Part shown: positions 52,901 to 58,378 of the stretch, in pieces
Layout: each line of letters begins with the position of its first letter
Numbering within the stretch: position 1 is the stretch's first letter
Assembly (NCBI GenBank): GCA_035048495.1
Contig: CM068551.1
Location: 14,572,248 to 14,636,247, forward strand
From: Euptelea pleiosperma
Lineage: Eukaryota > Streptophyta > Magnoliopsida > Ranunculales > Eupteleaceae
Length of the DNA stretch: 64,000 nucleotides
Direction: 5' to 3'
Position numbers and translations under genes: made by a program
Notes under the pieces: generated by a model
Databases searched by the model: none
What the model was told of the DNA's origin: nothing
What the model saw: the letters and a program-made list of their open reading frames with translations, nothing else

Positions 52901-55225
52901 ACCTTAAAATTACATAAACACAGTATAAATGGTAGATGAATACTAAATATTCAAATAAAATAAGTTTTTTTTTAGAAGGTGTGTCTGCTAGTCACCAACG
53001 CGTGAATGCAACACGGTATCTGACACAGAAAATTCTATAGAAAATGGATTGTACTTGTTACATAGGATCATATGAATTCTAATCTTTGGGTGGTTCCTGG
53101 AGGATCAGGGTCAGGTTAACATAGCTTAAAGTAGCTCATGCCCAGATGAGATGTTTACTATGCTCGAGTGTCTTGTGATTCCATGTTCTTTGGATTATGG
53201 CTGATTCTGATTTTTTTGACTTTTATTACAGGCCTCTTATTCGGATCATAGGTGATCGATTCCCTTGGCAGGTGAAGAGTGCCATTCTATCAACTTTATG
53301 CATTTTAATAACCAAGGGCGGGATGGCACTGAAGCCATTTCTTCCCCAGCTTCAAACGACATTTATTAAATGCCTACAAGATAATACAAGGTGGGTTGGC
53401 ATGGTTCCGATTCCGGTATCTTTTCACAAATTATAACAGGAATATGCCATACACTTCAAACAATGCCTTGTGTGTTATAATTATCTTGATTATCATCATT
53501 CAACTTTCTCATATAGTTGTACAGACGTTTTTCGTTTTTGGGTTCAGATTCATACATGTCACCTCTAAAATTAGATAGTTCTGCCTGACTTAACATGCTT
53601 CCATTCCCTTGCTTATTAAATTTTGTGTCAATGAAGAACGGTTCGTTCGAGCTCTGCTCTTGCACTTGGAAAGCTTAGCGCCCTCAGTACTCGGGTTGAC
53701 CCTTTAGTTAGTGACCTCCTGACCACTTTGCAGGTGATGCTTGTTATTTCTCATTCTGGCTTTGTACATTAATTTCCAAACCAGAATAATGTATCACTCA
53801 GCGATGAAAATTTTCCTCATTTTAGGCATCGGATGGGGGGGTCCGGGAGGCTGTGCTGAGTGCTCTGAACGGTGTCCTAAAGCATGCTGGGAAGAGCGTG
53901 AGCAGTGCCGTTAGATCCCGTGTGTATGTTCTCCTTAAAGATTTAATTCATTTTGATGATGATGAAGTTCGAAGTTCTGCTGCAAGAGTATTGGGCACCA
54001 TATCACAGGTCTGATATTGGTATTATGGGAAAGAGGAATATTTTTGTTTTTCATTTATAAAATTTTGGTTGGTGATTAGATCAATGTAGCAACAATGACA
54101 AACAGTTATATAACATGTGCATTTCTCAGGTTCTTTTCATTATTTGCCTAACTTTGCAACCACTGTGATAACAGTACATGGAAAACAGTGAACTCTTTGA
54201 CCTGCTCCAGACGCTGTCAAATTTGATGTCATCTCCGACCTGGTCTGTTAGGCATGGTTCGGTTCTTACAATCTCTTCCATGCTTAGGCACAACCCTTCC
54301 ATGATTTGCCTGTCTCCCATGTTTCCATCTATTATAGATCGTCTTAAAGATAGTCTGAAAGATGATAAGGTATGATGATCCTGGCAGAGTTGCATCTTAT
54401 GGTTATACTATTGGATGCTCTTCACACTCTTTCTCTCATTTTTTTCAAACAGTTCCCAATTCGAGAAACTGCAACCAAGGCATTAGCAAGGCTTCTACTT
54501 CATCAAACTAAAACCGAGCCCTTGAACACCACTGCGCAGCGGGAACTTCTTCCAATTTTGATATCAGCTTTGCAGGATGACTCCAGTGAAGTAAGAAGAA
54601 GAACATTGTCTGGTTTGAAAGCAATTGCAAAGGTATATGCGTGAGCATTTCTGCCTTTCTACTTGTAAAAGAAAAATTCTGCCTTTCCCTTTGGAATCCA
54701 TATATTTGTGAATTTATTTACTTCATTAAAGATTTTGTTGCTGAGATTTGAGAATACAAAATTTTATGCCAGGCAAATCCTTCGGCCATTATGGCCTATC
54801 TTTCGAATTTGGGCCCCACACTAGCTGAATGTTTAAAAGACGGGAACACCCCTGTGCGCCTTGCAGCTGAACGATGTGCTCTGCATGTCTTCCAATTGAC
54901 TAAAGGTATTCTTTTTCTTTTTTTCTTTACCTATGCATGTTACTCTATGTTTAGGTAGTTTGCTGTTTTTTAAAATTGCGTTGTCCATGTTGGTTATGAC
55001 CTAATGAGAAGGTGCCATTGTGCTGGTCTTCTTGGATGTGGGATCCTAGGTTTCTGCTCAATCTACTTTTCCCAATTTGGTATTGGGAGAAATCAGTGGG
55101 AGAAATAATTTGACTGACTTAATTGTACTGGCCAATATCTTAATAGGTGCGGAAAATGTCCAAGGTGCACAAAAATATATTACTGGCTTGGATGCCAGGC
55201 GACTATCAAAGCTTCCTGAAAACAG
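3345..55225 (+). CDS. GCN1: eIF2alpha-kinase activator GCN1 (plant ILITYHIA), partial, 37 exons
   Basis: Giant cytosolic HEAT-repeat protein. In the known family it binds translating ribosomes and GCN20 and passes the uncharged-tRNA signal to the kinase GCN2, which phosphorylates eIF2alpha. The plant form (ILITYHIA) is linked to immunity and stress responses. I recognise it by near-continuous agreement of the spliced exons with plant GCN1. The exons sum to about 1,505 codons in one continuous phase with no stop, and all splice sites are GT-AG. By distance from the C-terminus, the eEF3-like core corresponds to the exons between about 15096 and 20561, and the GCN2/RWD-binding region to those between about 34954 and 54369. 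The N-terminal part and the final acidic exon are outside the window: the last exon seen ends in phase 2 after SKLPEN. Introns are GT-AG and several are filled with transposons. Taken literally the assembly repeats five exons (34567-35419 and 38139-38991); I treat the second set as an artefact. Confidence 0.95.
4520..5009 (+). mobile_element. 5'-truncated L1-type LINE, 3' end with poly(A)
   Basis: Encodes the C-terminal zf-RVT-like end of L1 ORF2 ([29 protein letters not shown]) with a frameshift at about 4715. It then has a 3' UTR with AATAAA-like signals and a 10-base A tail (5000-5010). An imperfect target duplication flanks it: acatcgattctctata near 4504 and acattgactctctaaa near 5010. 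This is a classic target-primed insertion. Confidence 0.8.
5385..5940 (+). mobile_element. RTE-clade LINE fragment, decayed
   Basis: In shifting frames I read [17 protein letters not shown], then LKFWERVMGKRL, EAIFLL and [15 protein letters not shown], and near 5840 [10 protein letters not shown]. These match the RT and C-terminal parts of plant RTE elements. Many stops and frameshifts. The 3' limit is uncertain and may reach about 6240. Confidence 0.6.
6554..7140 (+). CDS. GCN1: GCN1 exons 3-5 of the window
   Basis: Exons 6554-6676 ([15 protein letters not shown], 41 codons), 6852-6932 ([17 protein letters not shown], 27 codons) and 7024-7140 ([17 protein letters not shown], 39 codons). All are phase 0 with clean GT-AG borders. 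HEAT-type helix pairs continue across the exons. The next exon is nearly 8 kb away because the following intron holds Copia-1. Confidence 0.95.
7630..7869 (-). repeat. Copia-1 3' LTR
   Basis: On the minus strand it runs from TGTTATCATATACG to GATTCAACT. Compared with the 5' LTR it carries a duplicated stretch containing gtatttctacgtatatgat, which explains most of the length difference. Confidence 0.88.
7877..12746 (-). pseudogene. Copia-1 gag-pol polyprotein, disabled
   Basis: The gag N-terminal part lies at 12746-12289 and includes [17 protein letters not shown]. The same reading frame resumes below the nested insert at 11952 and runs to 9670: one CCHC knuckle ([14 protein letters not shown]), protease motif [13 protein letters not shown], and the integrase zinc finger and core (HYDVWGP, then [11 protein letters not shown]). 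RT is at 9615-8605 with YIDDIILTG. RNase H follows in two pieces ending at 7877. The stop TAG at 9670-9672 is in the same frame as RT, so a single nonsense change separates the two long ORFs. Confidence 0.9.
11953..12288. mobile_element. Word-repeat MITE (CGAAACATT type) nested in Copia-1 gag
   Basis: 336 bp. The ends are inverted repeats, caaggtttaaaatttcg and (reverse complement of the right end) catggtttaaaatttcgg. The flanks ctgatatc and ctaatatt are an imperfect 8-bp target duplication. Removing it rejoins gag in frame. The interior is the word CGAAACATT repeated about ten times with variation, plus inverted copies. No coding capacity. The 8-bp duplication suggests a hAT-type transposase acted in trans (inference). 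Confidence 0.78.
13396..13608 (-). repeat. Copia-1 5' LTR
   Basis: Matches 7630-7869. It directly abuts the primer-binding site at 13384-13395, which reads gctctgatacca on the plus strand. Confidence 0.88.
13751..13991. mobile_element. Word-repeat MITE (CGAAACGATAC type)
   Basis: About 240 bp. The left end reads caaggtatatgttcaaag and the right end ctttgaaccatg (inverted). Flanks tcaatggc and ttaatggg are a plausible but imperfect 8-bp duplication. Inside, TTTCGTCCGAAAC and CGATACTTC recur in both orientations. Confidence 0.5.
13992..14310. mobile_element. GGGCCGGGCC word-repeat elements, two adjoining pieces
   Basis: Dense repetition of GGCCC/GGGCC words in both orientations. Two terminal-like motifs are present, ccattacacctcta near 14064-14077 and caataacacctacac near 14294-14308. 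This suggests two partial or nested copies. No coding capacity. Ends and target duplications could not be fixed. Confidence 0.45.
14311..15095. other. Intron sequence, nothing recognised
   Basis: AT-rich intron that ends at the acceptor ttggattag before the exon at 15096. No ORF, RNA gene or repeat signature seen. Confidence 0.6.
15096..15268 (+). CDS. GCN1: GCN1 exon 6 of the window, start of the eEF3-like core
   Basis: Begins [20 protein letters not shown] and includes [20 protein letters not shown]. It has 57 codons plus 2 bases and continues in phase at 16019. In yeast Gcn1 the corresponding region resembles the HEAT part of elongation factor eEF3 and contacts GCN20 and the ribosome (family knowledge). 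Confidence 0.95.
15269..16018. other. Intron sequence, nothing recognised
   Basis: 750-bp AT-rich intron with a clean donor (GTTTGT) and acceptor (GATTACAG). No element identified. Confidence 0.6.
16019..16334 (+). CDS. GCN1: GCN1 exons 7-8 of the window
   Basis: Exons 16019-16096 and 16187-16334. They join through split codons: AG/G into exon 7, then CC/G at the 16096-16187 junction. Together they encode [20 protein letters not shown] and on through [20 protein letters not shown] to LPSLLK. This is a typical HEAT array within the eEF3-like core. Confidence 0.95.
16850..18107 (-). mobile_element. Ty3/gypsy gag relic with primer-binding site
   Basis: On the minus strand, 17713-17498 encodes [20 protein letters not shown] followed by WWQQVQLRK, the core of a gypsy-type capsid domain. 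Further along, 17052-16900 reads [20 protein letters not shown], a CCHC knuckle in which the motif is degraded (the expected His is missing). A tRNA-Met-like primer-binding site, ggctttgatacca, lies at 18095-18107, so an LTR remnant should begin at about 18108. No pol is present: internally deleted relic. Confidence 0.65.
18108..18763. other. Intron sequence, possible gypsy LTR remnant
   Basis: Starts next to the primer-binding site at 18095-18107, so part of it may be the 5' LTR of the minus-strand gypsy relic. The outer LTR end and a second LTR were not found. No gene seen. Confidence 0.35.
18764..19031. mobile_element. Word-repeat MITE, same family as 11953-12288
   Basis: 268 bp. The right end gaaattttaaaccttg and the internal stretch with cttgaccgagacattcctcc match the element in Copia-1 gag in inverted orientation. 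The left end cattaaatgtttcg is eroded. The flanks share ggcatg (18758-18763 and 19032-19037). The word TTTCG/AATGTTTCG recurs throughout. Confidence 0.65.
19563..19710 (-). mobile_element. Short deletion derivative of the repeat at 40470-42665
   Basis: Reverse-complement similarity in two blocks. About 19655-19710 matches the beginning of the 40470 repeat (gttattctctcaacga is shared). About 19563-19640 matches its end (ggagagtgcgataatg on the opposite strand). The two ends are brought within about 20 bases, so roughly 2 kb of interior is missing. Confidence 0.55.
20090..21104 (+). CDS. GCN1: GCN1 exons 9-13 of the window
   Basis: Exons 20090-20212 ([20 protein letters not shown]), 20318-20374 ([19 protein letters not shown]), 20451-20561 ([20 protein letters not shown]), 20646-20837 ([20 protein letters not shown]) and 20931-21104 ([20 protein letters not shown]). 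All are phase 0 and separated by short introns of 76-105 bp. This is the best conserved part of the gene and ends the eEF3-like core. Confidence 0.96.
21105..21808. other. Intron sequence, nothing recognised
   Basis: 704-bp AT-rich intron between exons ending LSE and starting [10 protein letters not shown]. No element seen. Confidence 0.6.
21809..22453 (+). CDS. GCN1: GCN1 exons 14-17 of the window
   Basis: Exons 21809-21919 ([20 protein letters not shown]), 22020-22089 ([20 protein letters not shown]), 22165-22243 ([20 protein letters not shown]) and 22351-22453 ([20 protein letters not shown]). The split codons G/GG and AC/G keep the frame. The donor after 22243 is GTCTGTG, weaker than the other donors, but it is the one that restores ...ATTSLPLLLP. 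Confidence 0.93.
22532..23181 (+). CDS. GCN1: GCN1 exons 18-20 of the window
   Basis: Exons 22532-22702 ([20 protein letters not shown], then [10 protein letters not shown]), 22864-22986 ([20 protein letters not shown]) and 23068-23181 ([20 protein letters not shown], ending DPNTSRRQ). All are phase 0. The next coding exon begins [10 protein letters not shown] at 34567, after an 11.4-kb transposon-filled intron. Confidence 0.95.
23182..24599. other. First part of the 11.4-kb intron, no gene
   Basis: AT-rich sequence. Around 23780-23900 there is a run of ggttgg/gacccg-type words that may be another decayed word-repeat element, without definable ends. Nothing else recognised. Confidence 0.45.
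24600..25590 (+). mobile_element. L1-type LINE RT fragment, decayed
   Basis: Reads [20 protein letters not shown] near 24800 and [14 protein letters not shown] near 25075. Then 25309-25555 gives [20 protein letters not shown] and [21 protein letters not shown] motifs of plant L1. Stops and shifts throughout. It is a different copy from the L1 that follows, because here ORF2 precedes the ORF1 of the next element. Confidence 0.75.
26718..26939 (-). repeat. Copia-2 3' LTR
   Basis: On the plus strand it ends ctgataaca and is followed by the complement of the polypurine tract (ccccccctc). Similar to 30087-30318 over its length. Confidence 0.88.
27622..27639. repeat. C18 homopolymer inside Copia-2
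   Basis: Eighteen C in a row inside the RT/RNase H coding part. The corresponding place in Copia-1 has no such run. Either a true slippage expansion or a sequencing/consensus error. Confidence 0.9.
27955..29034 (+). pseudogene. Inverted internal segment of Copia-2 (protease end to RT)
   Basis: Plus-strand coding in a minus-strand element. It starts with the post-protease stretch ([10 protein letters not shown]) near 27958 and jumps near 28063 to the end of integrase, which is otherwise deleted. It continues as an open frame 28062-28856 with [15 protein letters not shown] and [13 protein letters not shown], a stop at 28854-28856, then [15 protein letters not shown] up to about 29030. The neighbouring minus-strand sequences supply exactly the flanking parts (TADGTLS at 29035, [11 protein letters not shown] near 27900), so the segment was flipped in place. 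Confidence 0.85.
30087..30318 (-). repeat. Copia-2 5' LTR
   Basis: Follows the primer-binding site gctctgatacca at 30075-30086. The outer end reads gataata where the family has gataaca. Confidence 0.88.
32226..32455. mobile_element. Word-repeat MITE (CGTATCCGTGTCC type) nested in L1 ORF2
   Basis: 230 bp. Terminal inverted repeats are ctataatacccggatac and (right end, reverse complement) ctatgatgcccggatac. The flanks actggcga (32218-32225) and accggcga (32456-32463) form an 8-bp duplication with one mismatch. The interior repeats GTATCCGTGTCC/GGACACGG-type words on both strands. No coding capacity. Confidence 0.75.
33357..33682. mobile_element. Word-repeat MITE (CCGTTTAA type) nested in L1 ORF2
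   Basis: 326 bp. Perfect 8-bp duplication atgtaact (33349-33356 and 33683-33690). The ends, catagttttaaaatcgg and the reverse complement caaggtttaaagtagg, resemble those of the 11953 element. The interior is built from CCGTTAAAATC, CCGTTTAA and their complements around an AT-rich centre. Confidence 0.8.
34567..35419 (+). CDS. GCN1: GCN1 exons 21-25 of the window (copy left of the gap)
   Basis: Exons 34567-34673, 34805-34856, 34954-35060, 35160-35219 and 35305-35419, joined through split codons. They encode [20 protein letters not shown], then [58 protein letters not shown] and [20 protein letters not shown]. Total 441 nt, 147 codons. The same five exons recur at 38139-38991. Confidence 0.94.
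35420..36904. other. Intron sequence after exon 25 (repeated at 38992-40468)
   Basis: AT-rich intron with no gene. A 14-bp perfect hairpin (taagatacttgcat and its complement, 4-base loop) lies at 36419-36450 and again in the second copy near 39982-40013. Confidence 0.6.
37164..37263. other. Assembly gap of 100 N
   Basis: Exactly 100 unknown bases, the usual placeholder for a gap of unknown length between contigs. Confidence 0.99.
37264..40727. repeat. Right copy of the 3.47-kb near-identical duplication
   Basis: Begins at the first base after the gap with the sequence of 33693 and runs co-linearly to the equivalent of 37163. From 40728 the sequence continues where the left contig had stopped. 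This is the signature of overlapping contig ends, or two haplotypes, placed side by side. Confidence 0.95.
38139..38991 (+). CDS. GCN1: Second copy of GCN1 exons 21-25, probable assembly duplicate
   Basis: Exons 38139-38245, 38377-38428, 38527-38633, 38733-38792 and 38877-38991. I see no coding difference from the copy at 34567-35419, and the introns differ only by scattered single bases and small indels. Including both copies would repeat 147 residues within an otherwise co-linear GCN1. No known GCN1 has such a repeat, so only one copy should enter the gene model. Confidence 0.9.
40470..42665. mobile_element. 2.2-kb unclassified repeat with GA microsatellite
   Basis: Its two ends are found close together in a 150-bp derivative at 19563-19710, which marks it as one mobile or deletion-prone unit. 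The start is near tagggttttctcgttgttg and the end near gcacttttaagtcaatat. The interior is purine-rich with a long GA tract. Minus-strand ORFs (41865-41434, 41594-41205) are open but Pro/Ser/Thr/His-biased by composition and match no domain I know. A solo LTR or a non-autonomous element are both possible. A partial copy of its first 260 bases at 36905-37163 belongs to the assembly duplication. Confidence 0.45.
40946..40988. repeat. GA dinucleotide microsatellite
   Basis: About 21 uninterrupted GA units within a wider purine-rich stretch. Confidence 0.95.
43033..44778 (-). mobile_element. RTE-clade LINE, 3' part (RT and C-terminus), decayed
   Basis: On the minus strand I read MLYGVECW, then [20 protein letters not shown], and further on fragments of the RT, including the region for an AYD-type box near 44050. 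The 3' end lies at a tatcatatcatcatc tract near 43033-43050, typical of RTE tails. Multiple stops. The upstream part of the same element continues at 46277 beyond the inserted LTR. Confidence 0.72.
44779..46276. mobile_element. Probable solo LTR (1.5 kb) inserted in the RTE LINE
   Basis: Starts TGTGGGGGC and ends GGTACCCACA: TG...CA ends, with short inverted terminal bases. The flanks atgat (44774-44778) and atgac (46277-46281) are a 5-bp duplication with one mismatch. RTE coding sequence matches on either side, so this is an insertion. There is no internal region or second LTR. A TATA-like box (tatatttatag) sits near 45081. It contains the minisatellite at 45381-46030. A DNA transposon with a 3-bp duplication (tca) is the alternative. 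Confidence 0.6.
45381..46030. repeat. Minisatellite, about 13 units of 46-49 bp
   Basis: Each unit starts cttgccgggaagggttgaat and has gaccgccaagtataatg before the next unit. Units vary by point changes, one partial unit (near 45520) and small indels. The middle units are the most alike, the outer ones more diverged, the usual pattern of unequal exchange. Not a CRISPR array: the repeats are head-to-tail with no spacers. Confidence 0.9.
46277..47000 (-). mobile_element. RTE-clade LINE, 5' part (endonuclease), decayed
   Basis: Minus-strand reading gives [20 protein letters not shown] (46990-46870), the apurinic endonuclease motif of RTE elements. Broken matches to the following endonuclease blocks run down to 46282. 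It is separated from the RT part by the 1.5-kb LTR at 44779-46276. Confidence 0.7.
47771..48560 (+). CDS. GCN1: GCN1 exons 26-29 of the window
   Basis: Exons 47771-47881 ([20 protein letters not shown]), 47988-48125 ([20 protein letters not shown]), 48200-48322 ([20 protein letters not shown], ending RDKERRKRK) and 48489-48560 ([20 protein letters not shown]). All phase 0. They follow MGDDDM of the preceding exon directly. By position this is within the region that binds the RWD domain of GCN2. Confidence 0.95.
48561..51325. other. 2.8-kb intron, no gene recognised
   Basis: AT-rich, with a poly(T) run near 49924-49940. Around 48900-49140 the phrase tttgaaattgta recurs (48958 and 49063) in a locally repetitive stretch. 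No transposon ends were identified. Confidence 0.5.
51326..51438 (+). CDS. GCN1: GCN1 exon 30 of the window
   Basis: Encodes [20 protein letters not shown] and on to VVPITG. It ends with two bases of a glycine codon that is completed at 53232. It is isolated by a 2.8-kb intron before and a 1.8-kb intron after. Confidence 0.94.
51439..53231. other. 1.8-kb intron, no gene recognised
   Basis: AT-rich intron. Around 52700-52800 there is a stretch with gtgtccgaaagtg and gaagtgtcggtcacac words that may be a decayed word-repeat element. No coding sequence. Confidence 0.45.
53232..54008 (+). CDS. GCN1: GCN1 exons 31-33 of the window
   Basis: Exons 53232-53390 ([20 protein letters not shown]), 53637-53733 ([20 protein letters not shown]) and 53826-54008 ([20 protein letters not shown]). 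The [11 protein letters not shown] block is the strongest conserved patch of the C-terminal HEAT array. By distance from the C-terminus it should cover the segment of yeast Gcn1 around Arg2259 that is needed for GCN2 binding (inference). The acceptor before 53637 has a weak pyrimidine tract, but it restores the frame. Confidence 0.93.
54175..54632 (+). CDS. GCN1: GCN1 exons 34-35 of the window
   Basis: Exons 54175-54369 ([20 protein letters not shown], then [20 protein letters not shown]) and 54453-54632 ([20 protein letters not shown], then [19 protein letters not shown]). Both phase 0. They are the C-terminal HEAT repeats. Confidence 0.94.
54773..55225 (+). CDS. GCN1: GCN1 exons 36-37 of the window, near the C-terminus
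   Basis: Exons 54773-54905 ([20 protein letters not shown], then [14 protein letters not shown]) and 55147-55225 ([20 protein letters not shown], then SKLPEN). They are joined by a G/GT split glycine codon. The last exon ends with AG, phase 2. Plant GCN1 proteins usually end with a short Ser/Asp/Glu-rich tail after this point. I did not find it before 64000, so the intron that holds Copia-3 probably runs past the window. Confidence 0.93.
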
Positions 55226-55932
55226 GTATTTCATCATGACTTAGTATACTTTATTGCCTGGACATTTGTTAATATTCAGTTTGTAAAGTTTGCATGATCA
55301 TGACAAAAGAATTGGGATTCTTAATGTGTTTCACGACATAATTTTTATACATGTACACGGTTTTAAAATCTATATAAATTGGCAAATTTGGCTGAATTTT
55401 TTCAAAGTTTTACCGAATTATGGAGTGGTCATGTTGAATTCCTAATGTAATATACAATTTACCAAAATATCGCTCACTAATTCGCTAAATCACTTGAAAA
55501 ACTTCGTAAACTTTTGTGAGTAATGGGAAAATTTTGAATTTCCTATACAAAAGTTCCAAAATTTTAGTCAAAGTTGGGGAAATTTGCAAAAACGTTTAGG
55601 AAATTTTTACGCAAAGGTAGGCAAAACACAGATTTTTCAAGAAATTCTTAAACAAGCATGAAACCACACTCGAAACATATCATAATACAATAGACATTTA
55701 TTGGAGTAGCGAATGCAAGATCGATAGTGTTTGGTACATACTAATGTTAGTCTATGAAAAGTTTAGATTCTAAGAACCAAAAGTTTCAAAATTATTTACT
55801 GAAAATAATGTCATCTAAGTATATGAAAACCAAAAAAAATTACCTATGAACTGATGAGATCATAACTTGATTTTATGAACATATTTATGTAGTATTTTAA
55901 TATCATGAAAAGAGCAATTATTAGTAATAATG
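55226..55932. other. Intron start, possible decayed word-repeat element at 55358-55660
   Basis: After the donor at 55226, the stretch from cacggttttaaaatc (about 55358) onward repeats CAAATTT/CCAAAATTT-type words on both strands. The start resembles the ends of the 33357 element. Limits and target duplication are not clear. Confidence 0.35.
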
Positions 55933-56198
55933 CAGGCTCTGGAAGGAAAGGAACAAAAGGATATTTGAAGGTAAAGAGAAAGGCCTCCTTGAGATGATAC
56001 TACATGTAAAAGTCCTTTTGTATCTTTGGGCTTTGGTTTCTCCCCTTTTTAGAGGCTATTTTTTTTAATCATTTGTATATAGGTGAGTTAAGATACTTGA
56101 GGAACTTCCTCTAGTTTCTAAGAGTTAGCTCCGCCTGAGTTTGTTTTCTTTGGGGTTTTTCCCTTTTTAATGATACATACACACTTATAAAAAAAAAA
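55933..56198 (+). mobile_element. 5'-truncated L1-type LINE, 3' end with poly(A)
   Basis: Begins inside the ORF2 C-terminus (LWKERNKRIFEGKEK in translation), followed by a 3' UTR and a 10-base A tail at 56189-56198. Flanks gtaataatg (about 55924-55932) and ttaataatg (56199-56207) fit a short target duplication. Confidence 0.72.
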
Positions 56199-56391
56199 TT
56201 AATAATGTCTTCTAATGGGCTCTTTTTTCCCTTAACAAGGGTTGTTATTGCCTTTTGCTTCTTCAGATAATTTTGACATTTTTTCAGAAGTAGAATTCAT
56301 TAAAGGGGAAACCCACAGAACACAGCTAGGGAGGACCTCCAGGAGAGGGCCTCACCTTAAACAAAACAAAACACATCACATGGGAGCATAG

Positions 56392-56650
56392 TGTTAGCGG
56401 ATAGTCTGTTCCCACGCACGTGTTGTGTTGTCTTGACGACCCGTTGGTATACATGGTTGTTTCGCCTTTCCCCAACAGGTCGATCTTTTGGGGTAGATGG
56501 TTGTTTAACGTTGTATCAGAGCCTTAAAGCCTGGGAGGTTGCGGGTTCAAGTCTCCAGCGGTGTTTATTCCCGCTGAGGGGGCGTGCTAGTGGATAGTGT
56601 GTTCCCGCGCACGTATTGTGTTGGCTCGACGACCCGTTGGCACACATGTT
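56392..56650. mobile_element. Probable TRIM (miniature LTR retrotransposon), right LTR truncated
   Basis: A direct repeat of about 65 bp, 56392-56455 and 56585-56648, starts tgttagcggatag / tgctagtggatag and shares cgacccgttgg. The first copy continues to about 56510 and is followed at once by ttgtatcagagcc, a tRNA-Met primer-binding site. The interior is only about 60 bp and ends in a polypurine run (ctgaggggg) just before the second copy. That is the TRIM layout. The second LTR breaks off at a copia fragment. It lacks the 5S rRNA-like part of Cassandra elements. Confidence 0.6.
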
Positions 56651-57862
56651 GATTTCTCTATTGTGCATTCTGATGTGTGGGGTCCTGCTCTAGTGACGTC
56701 TTTATTTGGATATCGCTACTTTTTTACGTTTGTGGATGACTTCAACCTATGTACTTCTTTAAGATATTTCATAAAATCTCGCCACTTCGTTCGATACTTC
56801 ACTAAAGGTTTTTCGTTCTGACAACTGGGGTGAATACTTGGATGGTGGGCTTAAAGACTATTCCGTCTCATGGCATTGCGCATCAAACTCCTGTCCTTCG
56901 ACAACTCAACAAAATGGGAAAGTAAAGTGAAAAAATCGTCATTTTCTTGAGGTTGAGCGTGCCCTTCATCTTGGGATGTAGGTTCCAAAATCTTATTGGT
57001 CCGAATCGGTTCTTCTTGCCTTCTAACTTATCAATCGGATGCCATCCCAGGTTCTCGATTTTCAGACTCCTATTTCTCTTCTAGTTCCTAATTGTCCTGG
57101 TTTTCTTGTTCCTCCAAAAATATTTGGATGTGTCTGCTATGTGCATATTCATTGTCATTCCCGTGACAAATATTTGATGAAGAGAGTCTTGTTCCTATGC
57201 CTGTTCATGTCCCTGTTATGTCGTTTGGCACAGAGTCTTTATTCCAATGTCGGAACCTGAGTCCACTATTGGCAAGGACACTTTTACTATTGCAAAAGAC
57301 ATGGGAGTTTACATCAGATCTGGGAAGGGACAAGTTACTGGCTCTAATCCTGCTAGTCTACCCTCGGATCTAGCTCCAGGTATTGCATCTGTCCCTACTT
57401 TAGTTCATGAGCCTCTAGAACCTACTATTCTAGAGGAGGATCTCCCCATTGCACTTCGTGAGGGTGTACGCACATGTACAACGCACCCTATTTCTCAATT
57501 TGTCTCTTATCAGTCTCTGCTTCGATCTTATCAGAATTTTGTTAGTAAAATGTCGTGTCTTTTTGCCATCTAGCATTACAAATGCTCTCGGTCACCCAAA
57601 GTGGAAAAAGGCTATGAGAAACGAAATTCATGCTCTTGAAAAAAACAGAACATGGGTTCATGTTCCATTATGCAAAGGGAAGTAATCAGTGGGATGCAAA
57701 TGGGTCTTCACCGTGAAGCAGAAGGTCAATGGTTCCATTGATAGGTACAAAGCTTGCCTTGTTGCAAATGCATTCACTCAGAGACCTATGAGTTGGTTAT
57801 TTGGAGACATTTGCACCGGTAGCCAAAATGAACTCAATTAGAGTTCGTCTATCCTTGGCTAC
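56650..57862 (+). mobile_element. Ty1/copia fragment (integrase to RT start), decayed
   Basis: Plus-strand pieces in shifting frames: IVHSDVWGPALVTSLFGYRY, the region of the integrase core end, then IALREGVRTCTTHPISQFVS, HPKWKKAMRNEIHALEKNRT and GCKWVFTVK. The match stops in early RT near 57862. No LTR of its own is seen. It differs in sequence from Copia-1 to -3. Confidence 0.75.
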
Positions 57863-58114
57863 GTATATCCTTGTGAAGGAGTGGAAAGTTGCTATTTTCT
57901 CTTTAGAGAAGAAAATTGTGGAGTGAGACTGTGAGAGTGAATCTCCTCTTAGGGTTGAGTTCATCTTCCCATTGAAGATTTGTGTCGAAACTTTGCTCCC
58001 CATTCTTCCCCATCCTTGATTCTCTCTGATTGAAACCTATCAAGGTGAGAGCCGTGAGACATTGAGTCCACGCCAACTAATTGGGCAGCTGAGTTTTGCC
58101 ATCATCACTTTCGT
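57863..58114. other. Unassigned intron sequence
   Basis: No feature recognised between the copia fragment and the GGTTCCGGTTC repeat. Confidence 0.5.
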
Positions 58115-58175
58115 CTAAGGGTGTCGACGGGTAGGTTCCGGTTCAATTCCTAAGATACATAGAATTAGAACAAAC

Positions 58176-58366
58176 TGTTGAAGGACCTCTCTATTATTAT
58201 AGATTGTTTAGTGTCTTTATGGTTTTATTTTCTTACTTATGTAAGGGCCCACACTTATTAATATAAATAAGATTCATTGGGGTGTGTGTAGGGTTAACAC
58301 ACGTAACCCCTCTCTTCTCTCTTCTCTTTCCTCTTTCCCTCTGCAGTACAAGACTTGATTTCAACT
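58176..58366 (+). repeat. Copia-3 5' LTR
   Basis: 191 bp, begins tgttgaaggacc and ends gatttcaact. It contains a TC-rich 3' part (ctctcttctctcttctc). Confidence 0.95.
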
Positions 58367-58378
58367 TGGTATCAGAGC
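58367..58378 (+). other. Copia-3 primer-binding site
   Basis: tggtatcagagc, complementary to the 3' end of initiator tRNA-Met, directly after the 5' LTR with no spacer. Confidence 0.93.

Noticed and set aside
56392..56650. Cassandra-type TRIM or a tRNA gene
   Set aside because: No 5S rRNA-like segment is present. The gggttcaagtc motif lacks a properly spaced A-box and cloverleaf, so I do not call a tRNA.
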